Of a DNA stretch of 64,000 nt, positions 45,401 through 56,331 are shown one piece after another (position 1 is the stretch's first letter; every line of letters starts with the position of its first letter). The position numbers were made by a program, and so were the translations under genes. This DNA is from Cloeon dipterum (Eukaryota > Arthropoda > Insecta > Ephemeroptera > Baetidae). The stretch spans positions 33,535,883-33,599,882 of the forward strand of contig NC_088789.1 of the NCBI RefSeq assembly GCF_949628265.1. The letters are read 5' to 3'. Below the pieces are notes generated by a model. The model did not search any database. It had not been told where the DNA came from and saw only the letters and a list, made by a program, of their open reading frames with translations.

Positions 45401-47372
45401 CAAATTCCGTAGGATTTTTTATCTTCACATATAATAAGATTAAACTTTTGATCATTCTTTAAACTGCCTATAAACCTTTCAAATTTCCTGATGAGTCAAA
45501 TAAGGAGTCCTGAAATGGGATTCATTTTAAAACTTTCTTTATAAACATGAATATTCGAACGTCTCGGATGCAGATCTTCGGGCAGTCGACGGAATACTGG
45601 CAGATGAAGGGCAGGGCGTCGTCGCACTTTCTGTGCACCAGACCCTGTTTCGTGGATACCGTGGATAGAGAAACGGCCAAACAACGGTCCGTGGCAGAAG
45701 GGCTGGTGTTGTTGGTTGGCAACCAGATTTTTTCCGATTCGATCAGTTTTTCCGAAATATTGAAGCCCGTCGAGCACCAAGCGTACTTATTTTCCAAATT
45801 GCAATTATCATCTTCGTTTGAGCCGCTCGTCCAGAAAGTTTTGGCTTAAATAAAAACATTTATATAAGATGACGTAAAACTTTAAAAGTTTAAACCTTCA
45901 AAATTGTTCATGCATTCCAATCCTTCGAGAGAGGTCACGGTCAAAAGGGTCATGTTTAGCGCCTTGCATCGAATTGCTGCTTCGTTTCTCGTTGCCTCAT
46001 GATTTAATGTTTTGATTTTGCTCGGAATTAGGGTTAATATAAACTTACATTAGAGCTGGAAACAAAATACTGCAATCCACAACTTGATATCTTCTTCTTG
46101 CCTATGGCTGAGATGAATTTTAAATAAAATTATGCTTAATTGTTTGTAAGTTCGTAAAAAACCTACAATCTTGGAATCCTGAGGCTTCATTCTTCTATAA
46201 ATAAAAATATATATCATGTAAGTTTTGATATTTGACTATGCATGGAGGTTCAAATTTGGGTAGGCAGCCGAATCGAACCGGTCGAAACTTTTTACGGTAT
46301 TTACATTTCCTACGATATCATAACATTCGATCGTGAGGAGTTGATAGATGGCACAAAACATGAATTAAATACATACCGCAAGAAAACTGTTGTACTCTGC
46401 ACAAGATAAACTGCACGGAATAGGCTGTGATTTTCTTCAAGTTAATTTTTACTTGGTTTAAAATAAAAATTCTTAAACGGACTGTGGTTGCTGTTGTTGT
46501 TGTAGACGTTGTGGTTGTCGTCCCTGTCGTAGTTGTTGTCGTTTTGGGCGTACTTGTTGTAGAAGTTGCTGATATTGAAGTAGTTACAACTTTTGACGAG
46601 ACCACGTCGATTGCGGTTGTCGTGTCTTGCACAACCTGAGTGGATGGAGTCAGCGATTCGGTGCCATCTTGCACCGTTCCGGTTTCTTTGGTTGTGACGT
46701 CAGTTTTGAGGTCAGTTGTGGCCTCATTTGGAACGCCAGTTGGAACTTCTGTCACGTCAAGGGGGCTAGGACTGGAATCGTGACCTGATTTTTCGTCCTC
46801 TGAGCATTAATTTATATTTGCAATGTTATTTATTTTACTCGGAATTGTGATGACATCCGTTGGTGCTGCTGACGATGACTCACCAGCAGAGCTTCCTGTC
46901 ATCATGGCTGCCGTCGTTGCCGTCGGCAACGTTGGCGTTGTTGTAAGAATGGTAGTGGTCTTTATTAAAACGCAATTAAATTATGATTCCAATGTCTTTC
47001 TTCAAAGCACATACCGTGCTCGTAGTTGTAGTCTTTTTTACAGTTACATTTGCGGGCGGCAGACATTTTTTAAAGCCGCAACACAGAATTATATGTTTTC
47101 TTCGCAAATTGTTTTGTACACGAATTTTGGGGATGTTCATCGGACCTGATTCAAATAAAAATTGCATTTTTTCTTTTTTTTAAACTTAATTTACCATAAT
47201 TCTGATTGTTGATTGTGATTTTGATGGATTTAATTTTGTTTCCCTATTAAAATTCATATTATTCAAAATATAATCCCATCAATCCATTAAAGAGACCACT
47301 TACTTGATTTTGTGCATGCCCAAGCGTCTGCAGAATAGCAATCAGAAGCAACGTCCAGAAACCGAAATTCAT
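42470..47372 (-). CDS. Copy 1: secreted mucin-like protein with four CTLDs and an internal OBP domain (27 exons)
   Basis: Exons in transcript order: 47304-47372, 47195-47243, 47015-47145, 46884-46959, 46483-46799, 46167-46194, 46049-46107, 45896-45995, 45561-45844, 45476-45509, 45358-45422, 45193-45304, 44899-45143, 44783-44848, 44678-44726, 44551-44618, 44389-44491, 44034-44330, 43916-43980, 43823-43858, 43605-43722, 43448-43557, 43320-43394, 43219-43255, 43094-43161, 42947-43043, 42470-42771. The total is 3060 bases, 1019 residues. Order: signal peptide (MNFGFWTLLLIAILQ), basic segment with KCC-type cysteines, Thr-rich stalk (to about 214), CTLD1 (about 223-371, ending CDDALPFICQ), CTLD2 (372-523, with PQPDN and NCANKYIFAC), CTLD3 (546-700, ending DDCAQNKSFLCE), OBP-like domain (Cys at about 709, 740, 744, 787, 796, 805), CTLD4 (828-1019, ending RFICEKP). 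No membrane segment after the signal peptide, so probably secreted. Splicing predicted by eye. Confidence 0.85.
43448..44060 (-). other. Copy 1 OBP-like domain (exons 18 end to 22)
   Basis: The domain runs from TECAEIWD (end of exon 18) through EQIDLLMNVSAFLTATIS, CFLKCIGVEIGM, FGIGGLDAIATL, AYDQCSGIKSDDECA and AIAHETYKC. Cysteine spacing is C-X30-C-X3-C-X42-C-X8-C-X8-C, within the classic insect OBP signature (PBP/GOBP family), including the diagnostic C-X3-C and final C-X8-C. Classic OBPs are small six-helix proteins that carry hydrophobic odorants or pheromones. Here the fold has no signal peptide of its own and sits between lectin domains. The length from first to last Cys, 97 residues, fits a whole domain. 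Confidence 0.75.
46377..46434 (-). other. Conserved intronic block, possible cassette exon (copy 1)
   Basis: Inside intron 5, this block is as well conserved among the three genes as true exons are, and it is flanked by an AG and by a consensus-like gtatg. In phase 0 it reads KITAYSV, then QFILCRVQQFSC. It ends in phase 1 whereas exon 6 starts in phase 0, so inclusion would shift the frame and in this copy hit a stop at once. It may be an alternative exon giving a short mucin-like product, or a splicing-control element. Confidence 0.4.
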
Positions 47373-47403
47373 TATGCTGCTATCCACATTGAAAGCTTTT
47401 CCG

Positions 47404-47494
47404 AACTAAAATTAATATAATATTTTTGATGCGCAGTGTGCGACTGTGCCTTGCCGAAGCAGTTCCATGCAGTGACGTCCTATTCTGTTTCCTG
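47404..47494 (-). promoter_or_regulatory. Conserved upstream block of copy 1
   Basis: Just 5' of the start codon the sequence aactaaaattaatataat, then gcgcagtgtgcgactgtgcc, then agtgacgtcctattctgttt is shared with copy 3 at 61670-61757 and partly with copy 2 at 55038-55112. Most surrounding intergenic sequence has diverged, so the block probably holds the core promoter. It includes a CRE-like tgacgtcc. Confidence 0.5.
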
Positions 47495-47749
47495 TTTAAA
47501 ATTAATAATTGTATCATTTCTGCTCTAAAACTCTCCACATTTGAATATGCGATGGTTGATTTTTAAATTTTCATATCATCCATATTTTCTGTGCTCAATT
47601 TTGCGCTGCCTTTTAAAAAGTCTTCTTTCAGCTCCTACATATCTTATATCTAGTTCTCATACTTTCGTCACTAAATTGAAGAATTAGTTGGCATCTTTTA
47701 GAATTTAATAATTAATATAATTATTTACAAACGCAATATCTTCTTTCTT

Positions 47750-47990
47750 GACATGGCATCAGTTATCATTCTCAGACTACGATTTTCAATAATGTCATAT
47801 ATGAAGCTGGGCATGATTTTTATAATAAAACAGAAAATTCTAGCTTGCTCTCTGCTGCTGACATCCGTTGCCAAAGAACCGTCCCCTTCAGCAGCGCAGT
47901 GCTTTCCAGGCCGTTGGTTTTACCGGAACTATAACCAAGGCCATGCCGGCGTATATTATTTTACTCTCGCAAATTTTTAGTTGAAATATT
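47750..47990. repeat. Upstream duplicated segment of unit 1
   Basis: The phrases gctgacatccgttgcc, gcagtgctttccaggccg and ggccatgccggcgta recur near 61985-62110 and, shortened, near 55435-55520. They show that several hundred bases of 5' flank were duplicated with each gene. Open frames here are not conserved. Confidence 0.6.
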
Positions 47991-49009
47991 TTTCTCATAT
48001 TTGTTCAAGATTCGGAGCTTCTTTTTTCCAAATACATTCTTTCAAACTTTCTGTTATCTATTTTTCATGAATTGTAAGAATTCAATGATATATCTCGTAC
48101 AAAAACTTTAATATCTGTAGTTCTGTGAACGTGAAAGTAATAATTTATTTCGATCAAATTAACAATCAGCTTAAATCTATTTAGTGTTATACTCCCGTTT
48201 TAGTTACCTCGATGTTAACTTTTCCAGCGGTTAAATCGGAGAATTAACATATTGAAAATTAAGTACATTCGATAATATTTTATTAATTCTTCCAAGGATT
48301 TTTTTGAGTCTTATATTTATTATCTTTCAATGCACTTCCCTCTTTTGAAGTGAGAAAATACGCGTAATAGAAGAGTTAAAGGGATATCGAGGGGAAAAAT
48401 ACGGCACTCTCTTTGAAGAACGGGATAAACAGAGGTCGAGATATAATTCAAAAAATTATCTACTTGCTCTCTTTCAATTTATCTTCACTGCAAGAAATTT
48501 GACGTTGACGAGAAACTTCGATTCAGCAGCAACTTTTTAAGAACCAAAATTAGGCTCGAACCGGATTTTGCAGTAGAATCGTGATTAGTGAATTGAATAT
48601 CATTCTTTTAAATGCGTAATTTTCATCACCATCGAGACAAAATAATTAATTCAAATAATTTTGACTTGCTATCAAAATTAGAAGCAAAAAAGGTTTGGTA
48701 AGAATGAAGTCAATGTACAATTTTTAAGCCTCCACCAAGAAATCAACTTTTTATTTCATCGCATATTGTGACATATATCATATTTTTTATCAATTCATTT
48801 GTTCAAACAAGTAGTTTATACAATTTAATGGTCACTCGGTCAGTGTATGTAAGGATGTGCATCGCTTATAAAGAGACAAAATATTGATTGCGGTCAAAAA
48901 ACAAACAAAACAAATTTCATCCACAAAAAGAAAACTCAAAAGTGGTCAGCCAGAAAAAAGTATGTGCTTTTTTTCAATATTGATTGCGTTTTTTTGGATT
49001 CTATTTTTC
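47991..49009. other. Intergenic spacer between units 1 and 2
   Basis: AT-rich. Contains the boundary repeat at about 48360-48520 (cgcgtaatagaagagttaaa, tacttgctctctttcaattt), which matches 55720-55880 closely, and 3' flank of copy 2 conserved with copy 3 (for example cgcatattgtgacatat and gtagtttatacaatttaatg). A ttttatttcatcgc string near 48750 gives a minus-strand AATAAA, a plausible polyadenylation signal for copy 2. Confidence 0.5.
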
Positions 49010-52000
49010 CTAAGGTTTCTCGCAAACATAATTGCCTAAAGACGAAACCACTTTGGAAGGGTCAGGGTACACTCCTCCATTGATTAACACCGGAGTATCG
49101 GTCTTGGGATCCGTTATTTGCAGTTCTGTGGCATACAATGATTTTTCAACATAATTCATTCTCAGGTTCGACGGACTGCAGTGGTATCTTGAAATTGAGT
49201 CTGGATAGTAGATGTCGTCTTTCAAAAGGGTGCGGCTGCGACACCAAACCTCGTGCGTCTGGTTGATGAATTCTGTATCGCCCACCATCCAATCATAGTT
49301 GACATCTGCAATTTACAAATGAATTTAAATTCCTTTTCTGCATCCATGTGTGTGTTTCTTTCTTTCTTTGTCAATAAAAACTGTTTGCTCGCATAAATTA
49401 TTTATAGATATGCCATCATTTTGTAAGAGTTTATTTTTTAAGGATAAAACATATAAAATCTCATACTATAGATTCCATAAATATGTTGAGCATCAGCAAG
49501 TGTCTGAGGTTCTGCGAGATACATTCCAATTTCGCAGCAATGAGTGTAGGCATCATAAGGAAGCTAAAATTGCAAGAGCTTATATATTTTCCATTTCTAA
49601 GTATGGTGACTGTATTTACTGGAAATGGGTCTAAATTGGAAAAATAAAACGTTCTGTTTTTGTCTAAAACGAGATTTCCATATGCATCTAAAATTTTGAA
49701 ATTTAAAACCTTTTTTTTCGTTAGCTAAAAGGGCAAAATACCTCTTCCATCTTTATTCAATGCGTCGATTAAAGTTTGCTATATATTTTAAAGAAAATCT
49801 TAATGTACCTTCTCACAAACAACAAACTAAATTTACGTTTTTTATGCAAGGAAGAGTGTTCGTAAGCCAGCAGGCTCTGCGCACAGGAACACAAGGAGTT
49901 GGAGGCATCAGCTTTCAGAAGAAAAAATAGAAGTCTTCAATATAAGATATTTAGATCAAACCATTGTATTATTATCGTAGTTCCTCGTGACGATTTTTGA
50001 GACCAAGTCCGGCGCTTTTTGCTGGCCGCACTTGTAGGTTTCGTAGGCAATCACACACTCGTTGTCTGAATCTGTTTCTAAAAATTAAATTTCTGCCAAG
50101 AATGTAATTATTAAAAATCAAACTAATGCCACTGCATTGATCATAAGCTACAAATCCCGTCTCCAATTTCACGGGATCGTCTTGGGACACGAGTTCTATC
50201 TGTCGCAGAGTTGCTAACGCGTCCAATCCCCCAATGCCAAACTTAAGAATATTATTTAAAATTAGGATTAAAATTTTTAAATGAATTAAAATAAGACAAA
50301 TTTGATCTAATTTTAATCTTTCTTTTCGTATACCATTCCAATTTCCACTCCGATGCATTTCAAAAAGCACTAAAAAGTGTTTATTTATTTTTGAAACATG
50401 CAGTATTAATGTATCTTCTCGACCAACCTTCAAATTTAGCGATATAGTTGCCGTGAGGAAAGCGCTCACGTTCAAAAGTAGATCGATTTGTTCTGCAAGA
50501 AAAATTAACTTATTTTTAGTCTTTCACAGCGGAATGATTTTTGCGGGCCTTACCAATTGTGATGTCCCAGGTTTCTGCACATTCGGTCTGCATGGCCCTT
50601 TGGAAAGTACCCTTCTTTCTCACTTCGCAGAGGAAACTCTTGTTTTGGGCGCAGTCATCAGTTGCCAGCAACACGGATCCATTCCTCACTTCGAGATAAA
50701 CGCAGTCCAGGTTGGGTTTAGGGTGTCCCTCCTTCCACTTGACCTCAGGGTTGACGAAGTCCCGGCTCAGGGTGCACCAGCGGAAGTTTGAATCGCACCC
50801 CAGGTCAGTGCCAGAGAGCCAGAAGTCACCATAGGTCGCCGGAGCAAATTCTATGTTTTTTTATATATTTATCTTTATTTCGTCGCTCTCTTAGATTTTG
50901 TTCGTACTTGAGACTATTCTGGAAAAGCAACTCGACTTTCCCGCAGATTCCATTGAGGCGAGAGTCAGGCCAATCTCACAGCAACGGTCACGGGCGGCTG
51001 TCCAGTCTGACTATTGGTCATTTTGTATATATGTTTCTTTTGTAATACTCGGAAGAACTGTTAAACGTCTCACCAATTTTGAGGTGCAAGTCAAAAAGTT
51101 CCGACCGCATCCATCGTACCAATTTCCATAAGAGAAATAGTCTGGATAAAAAGACAGAACTATACAAGATTAATCTAACAATAGAAGCGCATTTTATACC
51201 CAGTAAAACTTTCGTATTAGTGGAAGAATCAAAGTCAAAGAAGGAATCCTAGTTTTAAAATTAATGCCACATTTATCCTTTCATCTCTAATGGAAATGAT
51301 TTTATATAGATCTTACATTTTTTTCGCATGTCTTTACGGGGCAGGATGCAACACAAGGTTTTGGGGTGGTTATTATTGCGGTCTGAAAATTAAATTCATA
51401 GTTTTAGGGCCTATATAAATTTCAAGCAATACCTTGCACGCGAATATGTATTTATTAGCGCAGTTGCGGTCCGTCATGATGGTGCCCGTGGAATTCAAAG
51501 TAAAGCGGAAATGCACGCAGCTCTCGTTGCCTCCTTTGTTGTCGGGCTGCCGGTTTTCCCAAACAAGTCCTTTTGCGAACACTGTGGGTCCATTTAGCTC
51601 GCACCACGACCACAGCTTCTCAGGCGCCCCCTTCCACGTGCCACTCGTCCAGTAGTTGAAATTCGCAGTCCAGTTATCTGAAATCTCAAAATATTTCTAT
51701 GGACAGATTATTAAATTAAAAGTCTAACCTTTATTTGTGCTGGCCAGTGCAGTAAGGCCCAATTGCTCAGCTACGTTGTCGATATTCAGCGTCTCCATTC
51801 CCAAAGCGCAACACTGGCGGTAACTGTCCATCCACGTCATCTGTCAAGCCAAAAAATTAGACTTTGATATGTCATGCAAAACTCGGATACAAACTGGCTT
51901 GTTCCCCAAGAGATAGGTGTAGGTGCCGATGTCAAACCAAATTCCGAAGGACTTTTTATCTTTATTTTATGATTTTACTTTTTATCATTCTTTCAATGTC

Positions 52001-55000
52001 CTATATATATACCTTTCAATTTTCCTGAGGAGTCAAATAAAGATTCCTAAAATGTGTTCAACTTAGTTTAATGATATGATTATTCTGTAATTCGAACGTC
52101 TCGGATGCAGATCTTTGGGCAGTCGACGGAATACTGGCAGATGAACGGCAGGGCGTCGTCGCATTTTCTGTGCACCAGGCCCTGTTTCGAGGAATCTGTG
52201 GATAGAGAAACAGCCAAACATCGCTCCGTGGCAGAAGGGATCGTGTTTTTGGGCGGCAACCACATTTTTTCCGATTCGATCAGTTTTTCCGACATATTGA
52301 AGCCCGTCGAACACCAAGCGTACTTTTTTTCCACATTGCAGTTTTCATCTTCGTTTGAGCCGCTCGTCCAGTACGTTTTAGCTTGATTAAGAGTATTAAT
52401 ATTGTTTAAGTACAAGACAATAGTTTGAGTTAAAACCTTCAAAATTGTTCATGCACTCCATTCCCTCGAGAGAGGTCACGGTCAAAAGGGTCATGTTTAG
52501 TGCCTTGCATCGCAATGCTGCCTCGTTTCTCGTTGCCTAATTTGATATTTAAATGTTTACCAGAAATAAAATTGAAAAAATCTTACTGTAGAGCTAGAAA
52601 CAAAATACTCCATGCCACAATTTGATTTTTTCTTCATGCCTGCTTGGACTGAATAGAATATGTATCTTAATTAGATGTAATTCGTAAAAAAAACTCATAC
52701 TATCTTTTGATCCTGAGACTGGATTTTTCTATATTAAAAAAATTTAAATTATATGTTTGGAATTTGCTATGTTTGGAGGTGGAAATTTTATTTCGCAGCC
52801 CAATATCAAATATCAAGCAAACTTTGATTTAATTTAACGTGCTGAAAATACGCAGTGTTGTGCTCTGATTGGCTCTCAGAAATGACAGCGCCACAGCAAA
52901 TAGCTTTAATTATTGCTGTGTTGCTGTCATCTTGATTTGGCAATATTTTCTAAATACATGACATATACCAAAATTTAGTAAGTGGTAAAACGGTTTTTAT
53001 ATTTCGGCATGTCGAGTGCGAATCGTCCATCAAATCTAATTCCATCCTCAGGAGTTCATTGATGGAACAAAACATACCGCTAGAAAACTGTTGTACTCTC
53101 CACAAGATAAACTGCACGAAACTGGCTGTAATTTTCTTCTAGTTGCATTTCTAAGTTTTATTAATAGAAATATATAGAAACAGACTGTGGTTGTTGTCGT
53201 TGTGGTCGTAATTGTTGTTGATGAAAAGGTAGTAGTTACATCTTTTGAAGAAATCTTATCGATTGCAGTTGTTGAGTCTTGGACAGCTTGCATGCTGGGT
53301 GGAGAGGCCGCATCGGTCGAAGGAGATGGCGATTCGGTGCTATCTTGCACCGTTTCGGTTGCTTCGGTCGTGACGTCAGTTTTGAGGTCAGTTATGGCCT
53401 CACTCGGAACGTCAGTTGGAACAACTGTCACATCAACGGGGCTCGCAGTGGAATCGTGACCTGATTTTTCGTCCGCTGAGCATTGATTTTCATTTTCAAT
53501 ATTTTCATTTTACTCGGAATAGTGATTGCATCCGTTGGTGCTGCAGTTGATGATTCACCAGCAGAGCTTCCTGTCATCATGGCTGCCGTCGTTGCCGTTG
53601 GCAACATTGACGTTGACGTCAGAATGCCAGTGGGCTTTGATTAAAACGCAATTTTATTATGATTCGAACTTTCTAGTTCATTGAATAATACCGTGCTGGT
53701 GGCTGTGGTCTTTTTCACCGTCACATTTGCAGCTGGCAAACATTTTTTAAATCCGCAACACTTGATGATATGGTCCCTCCGAATTTTGTTCGGCAGACGA
53801 ATTTTTATAATTTTGATTGGACCTGAAATTAATTAATTTATGATCTATTAAACGCAATACTATACATGTTGTGAAATTTAGTTTTTCTTGAAAAACAACT
53901 CTCTCTCTCTCTCTCTCTGTTACTCATGCTTACAAATAATTATATTCGAAATCAATTATACTCTGACAAAGTTGAAGTTCAAGTAAATTTTTACAGGAAA
54001 AGAGAGAAAATAAATATAATATATAAATAAAAAAATAATATCTTCAGTTGAAAACCACTTTAATTTTCAGGTTAAAATTTCAATTTTGAGAATTTTTTCT
54101 CTTTTTATCGCTGTTCTCGGAGTGGGAAGGGCGCGCACTGCACTAGCACGAATGCTGAAACCCTGGTGCGAATAACACCGCGAACGGATATTATGGGCGC
54201 ACCAGGCAGCACAGGGACCCAGCCCACTCAAGGGCCACTTGCCTCCGCACCGAGGACTGCATTGAAACGCTGGACATTTGTCCCGTGAAGCCAAATCACG
54301 CATGCTGGAAAGGTGCAAACCAGCCCGTTGAGCAGTTTGAGCAATTCAAGTGACTAAACTGACCACTTTTTGCCATCTCTGACATTGGGTAGCCAGTATT
54401 AGATCTCCGAATTGCTCAAATACCTCCCATTGCCTTGACACTCCTGAGAGTGCCTTAACAATGCGAGCCAACGGGCTGTTACGCGTAGCGGGAACAATAT
54501 TTGGCTTTTCCCGCGCGAACATGAATCTCGATCTATTTTTAACTAGATGTTTCATACATTCCAGGATGTACGATGAAAATGTAGCTCCATAATTCGCCCT
54601 TCATACTGGATGGATCGCGAGCAAGCGAAATTTATTTGATAAAACAACAAAACATCAATGATATTATTTATTTAATTATTGTTCAAATCATCTGTTAAAT
54701 CCCCATTTTTTAAGAGAATCCCATTTAAAAAAATAAGAGCAAAAAGAACAGATTTTAATCCAGGAATGTGTTTATAAACTCCACTAACGGGATTGATTGA
54801 AATTAAAATTGCTATTTGATTTGCAAACTAAAACCTACCTGAATTCTGTTTGTTAACTGTGATTTTGATGGATTTCATTTTGTTTCCCTGTAAGGTATTT
54901 AAATCAAAACTTGATGCCGAAAATTAATTAAAGAACTTACTTGATTTTGTGCATGCCCAATTGTCTGGAGAATAGCTATCACGAGCAGCGTCCAGAATCT

Positions 55001-55009
55001 GAAATTCAT
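49010..55009 (-). CDS. Copy 2: CTLD/OBP fusion protein, intact (27 exons)
   Basis: Exons: 54941-55009, 54839-54887, 53692-53822, 53559-53634, 53186-53475, 52701-52728, 52587-52639, 52437-52536, 52098-52381, 52013-52046, 51895-51959, 51729-51840, 51433-51677, 51317-51382, 51200-51248, 51074-51141, 50908-51010, 50554-50850, 50428-50492, 50334-50369, 50124-50241, 49962-50077, 49837-49911, 49742-49778, 49620-49687, 49467-49563, 49010-49305. The total is 3027 bases, 1008 residues, with the same domain order and phases as copy 1. The stalk is the shortest of the three. CTLD2 keeps RQPDN and NESCV. The OBP-like domain reads CFLKCIGVEIGM, AYDQCSGIKTDSDNEC and VIAYETYKC, with two more residues between the fourth and fifth Cys than in copy 1. 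Intron 2 is expanded to about 1 kb by an insertion. About 7 kb separates equivalent points of copies 1 and 2. Confidence 0.85.
53079..53139 (-). other. Conserved intronic block, possible cassette exon (copy 2)
   Basis: Counterpart of 46377-46434. In phase 0 it reads KKITASFVQFILW then RVQQFSS, flanked by ctag and gtatg. Its 61 bases would shift the frame if spliced between exons 5 and 6. Confidence 0.4.
53850..54825. mobile_element. About 1-kb insertion in intron 2 of copy 2
   Basis: Intron 2 is 49-51 bases in copies 1 and 3 but 1016 bases here. The extra sequence begins after the exon-3 acceptor region and ends before the shared aaactaaaacctac. It contains a (CT) run at 53900-53918 and a GC-richer core (54100-54560) unlike the rest of the gene. 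I recognise no transposase, terminal repeats or target duplication, so the element type is open. The 83- and 69-codon minus ORFs in it are not supported. Confidence 0.6.
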
Positions 55010-55037
55010 TGCTCTCTGCCTTGCTGGCTTATCCGAA

Positions 55038-55112
55038 CTAAAATCTAGAATTTTATGCTCGGTGGACGGCGGAGCAGTGAATCATTTTCATTGACGTCCT
55101 ATCCTGTTTCCT
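55038..55112 (-). promoter_or_regulatory. Partly conserved upstream block of copy 2
   Basis: Shares aactaaaatctaga and ttgacgtcctatcctgtttcc with the equivalent positions of copies 1 and 3, but the middle (gcgcagtgtgcgactgtgcc in the others) is replaced by unrelated sequence. Copy 2 may therefore be regulated differently. Confidence 0.4.
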
Positions 55113-56331
55113 CTTTTCCAGTTAATCATTTCTATCATATATGCGCTATAACTCTTGGTGTTTGAAAATCGAAAAATTTCCGATTGATCATTTTCAAAAC
55201 GGATTTTTGCCCTGCCTTAAAGTAAAATTTATTCGATACTCTTTTACTTTGATTCAATCTAAATCTTGAAATATTTTTAACGTCTTTTAAGAATTGTTAA
55301 ATTACAAACAAGCATTGCCTTCTATTTTGTCTCGCCTTCAAATCTGAACCTGCGATTTACAATAACAATTAATTACATAAGCGCTTGTATTTAATTTACA
55401 ATATAGAAAATTCTAGCTTTTGCTCTCCTCTCTGCTTCTGCGATCCGTTGCCGTCAGCATTTCAGTGCTGCCCGTTTCACCGGAAATAAAAAAGGCCTTG
55501 CTGCTGTATGTTTTTCTCGGAAAATTCATTAGTCGCTGTTTATTGACGTCATCCTGACTGCTTTCGCATTTTTGGTATAGAGGGCACTCAAACACATGCG
55601 TGGTTCTATCGAATATTCAATTTAATTTTGTTGAATTCGATTAAAAAATTACCAGTTCTTAATTTTGGGTGTTACTCACGTTTTATTCGCCTCATTTTAC
55701 CAACGGAAAATAAGTACGTAATAGAAAAGATAAAGGGTTATCGAGGGGGAAATACGGCACTCTCTTTTTGAAGAACGGGATATAAACAGAGGTCGGGATA
55801 TAATTCAAAAAATTATCTACTTGCTCTCTTTCAATTTATCTTCACTGCAAGAAATTTGACGTTATCGAGAAACTTCGATTTGGTAACTTTTTAAAAACAA
55901 AAATTAGGCTCGAATCGGATTTTGCAGTAGAATCGTGATTAGTGAACATCATTATTTTAAATGCGTCATTTTCATCACAGTCGAGACAAAATAATTAATT
56001 CAATTAATTTTGACTTGCTATCAAAATTAGAAGCAAAAAGGTTTGGTAAAAATAAGTCAACGTACAATTTTTAAGCCTCCACCAAGAAATTAACTTTTTA
56101 TTTCATCGCATATTGTTACATATCATATTTTTCATCAATTCATTTGTTCCAACAAGTAGTTTATACAATTTAATGATCACTCGGTCAGTGTGTGTATATT
56201 AAGGATGTGCATCGCTTATACAGAGACAAAATATTGATTGCGGTCAAAAAACAAACAACAAATTTCATTCACAAAAGTGGTCCCCAGAAAAAATAATGTG
56301 TGCTCGTCTGGACTGTTTTTTACATCCCATT
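55113..56331. other. Intergenic spacer between units 2 and 3
   Basis: Contains a shortened version of the upstream duplicated segment (about 55435-55520), the boundary repeat at 55720-55880, nearly identical to 48360-48520, and the conserved 3' flank of copy 3. A tttttatttcatcgc string near 56098 provides a minus-strand AATAAA for copy 3. No separate gene. Confidence 0.5.

Noticed and set aside
46377..46396. A 20-base micro-exon between cag and gtatgt in intron 5
   Set aside because: It breaks the frame in all copies and copy 2 has no AG at the equivalent position; the larger 58-61-base block is a better unit.
49972..50475. 167-codon minus-strand ORF
   Set aside because: It runs through exons 19-22 and their introns of copy 2 without splicing and in the wrong frame for most of its length; the spliced model explains the conserved parts.
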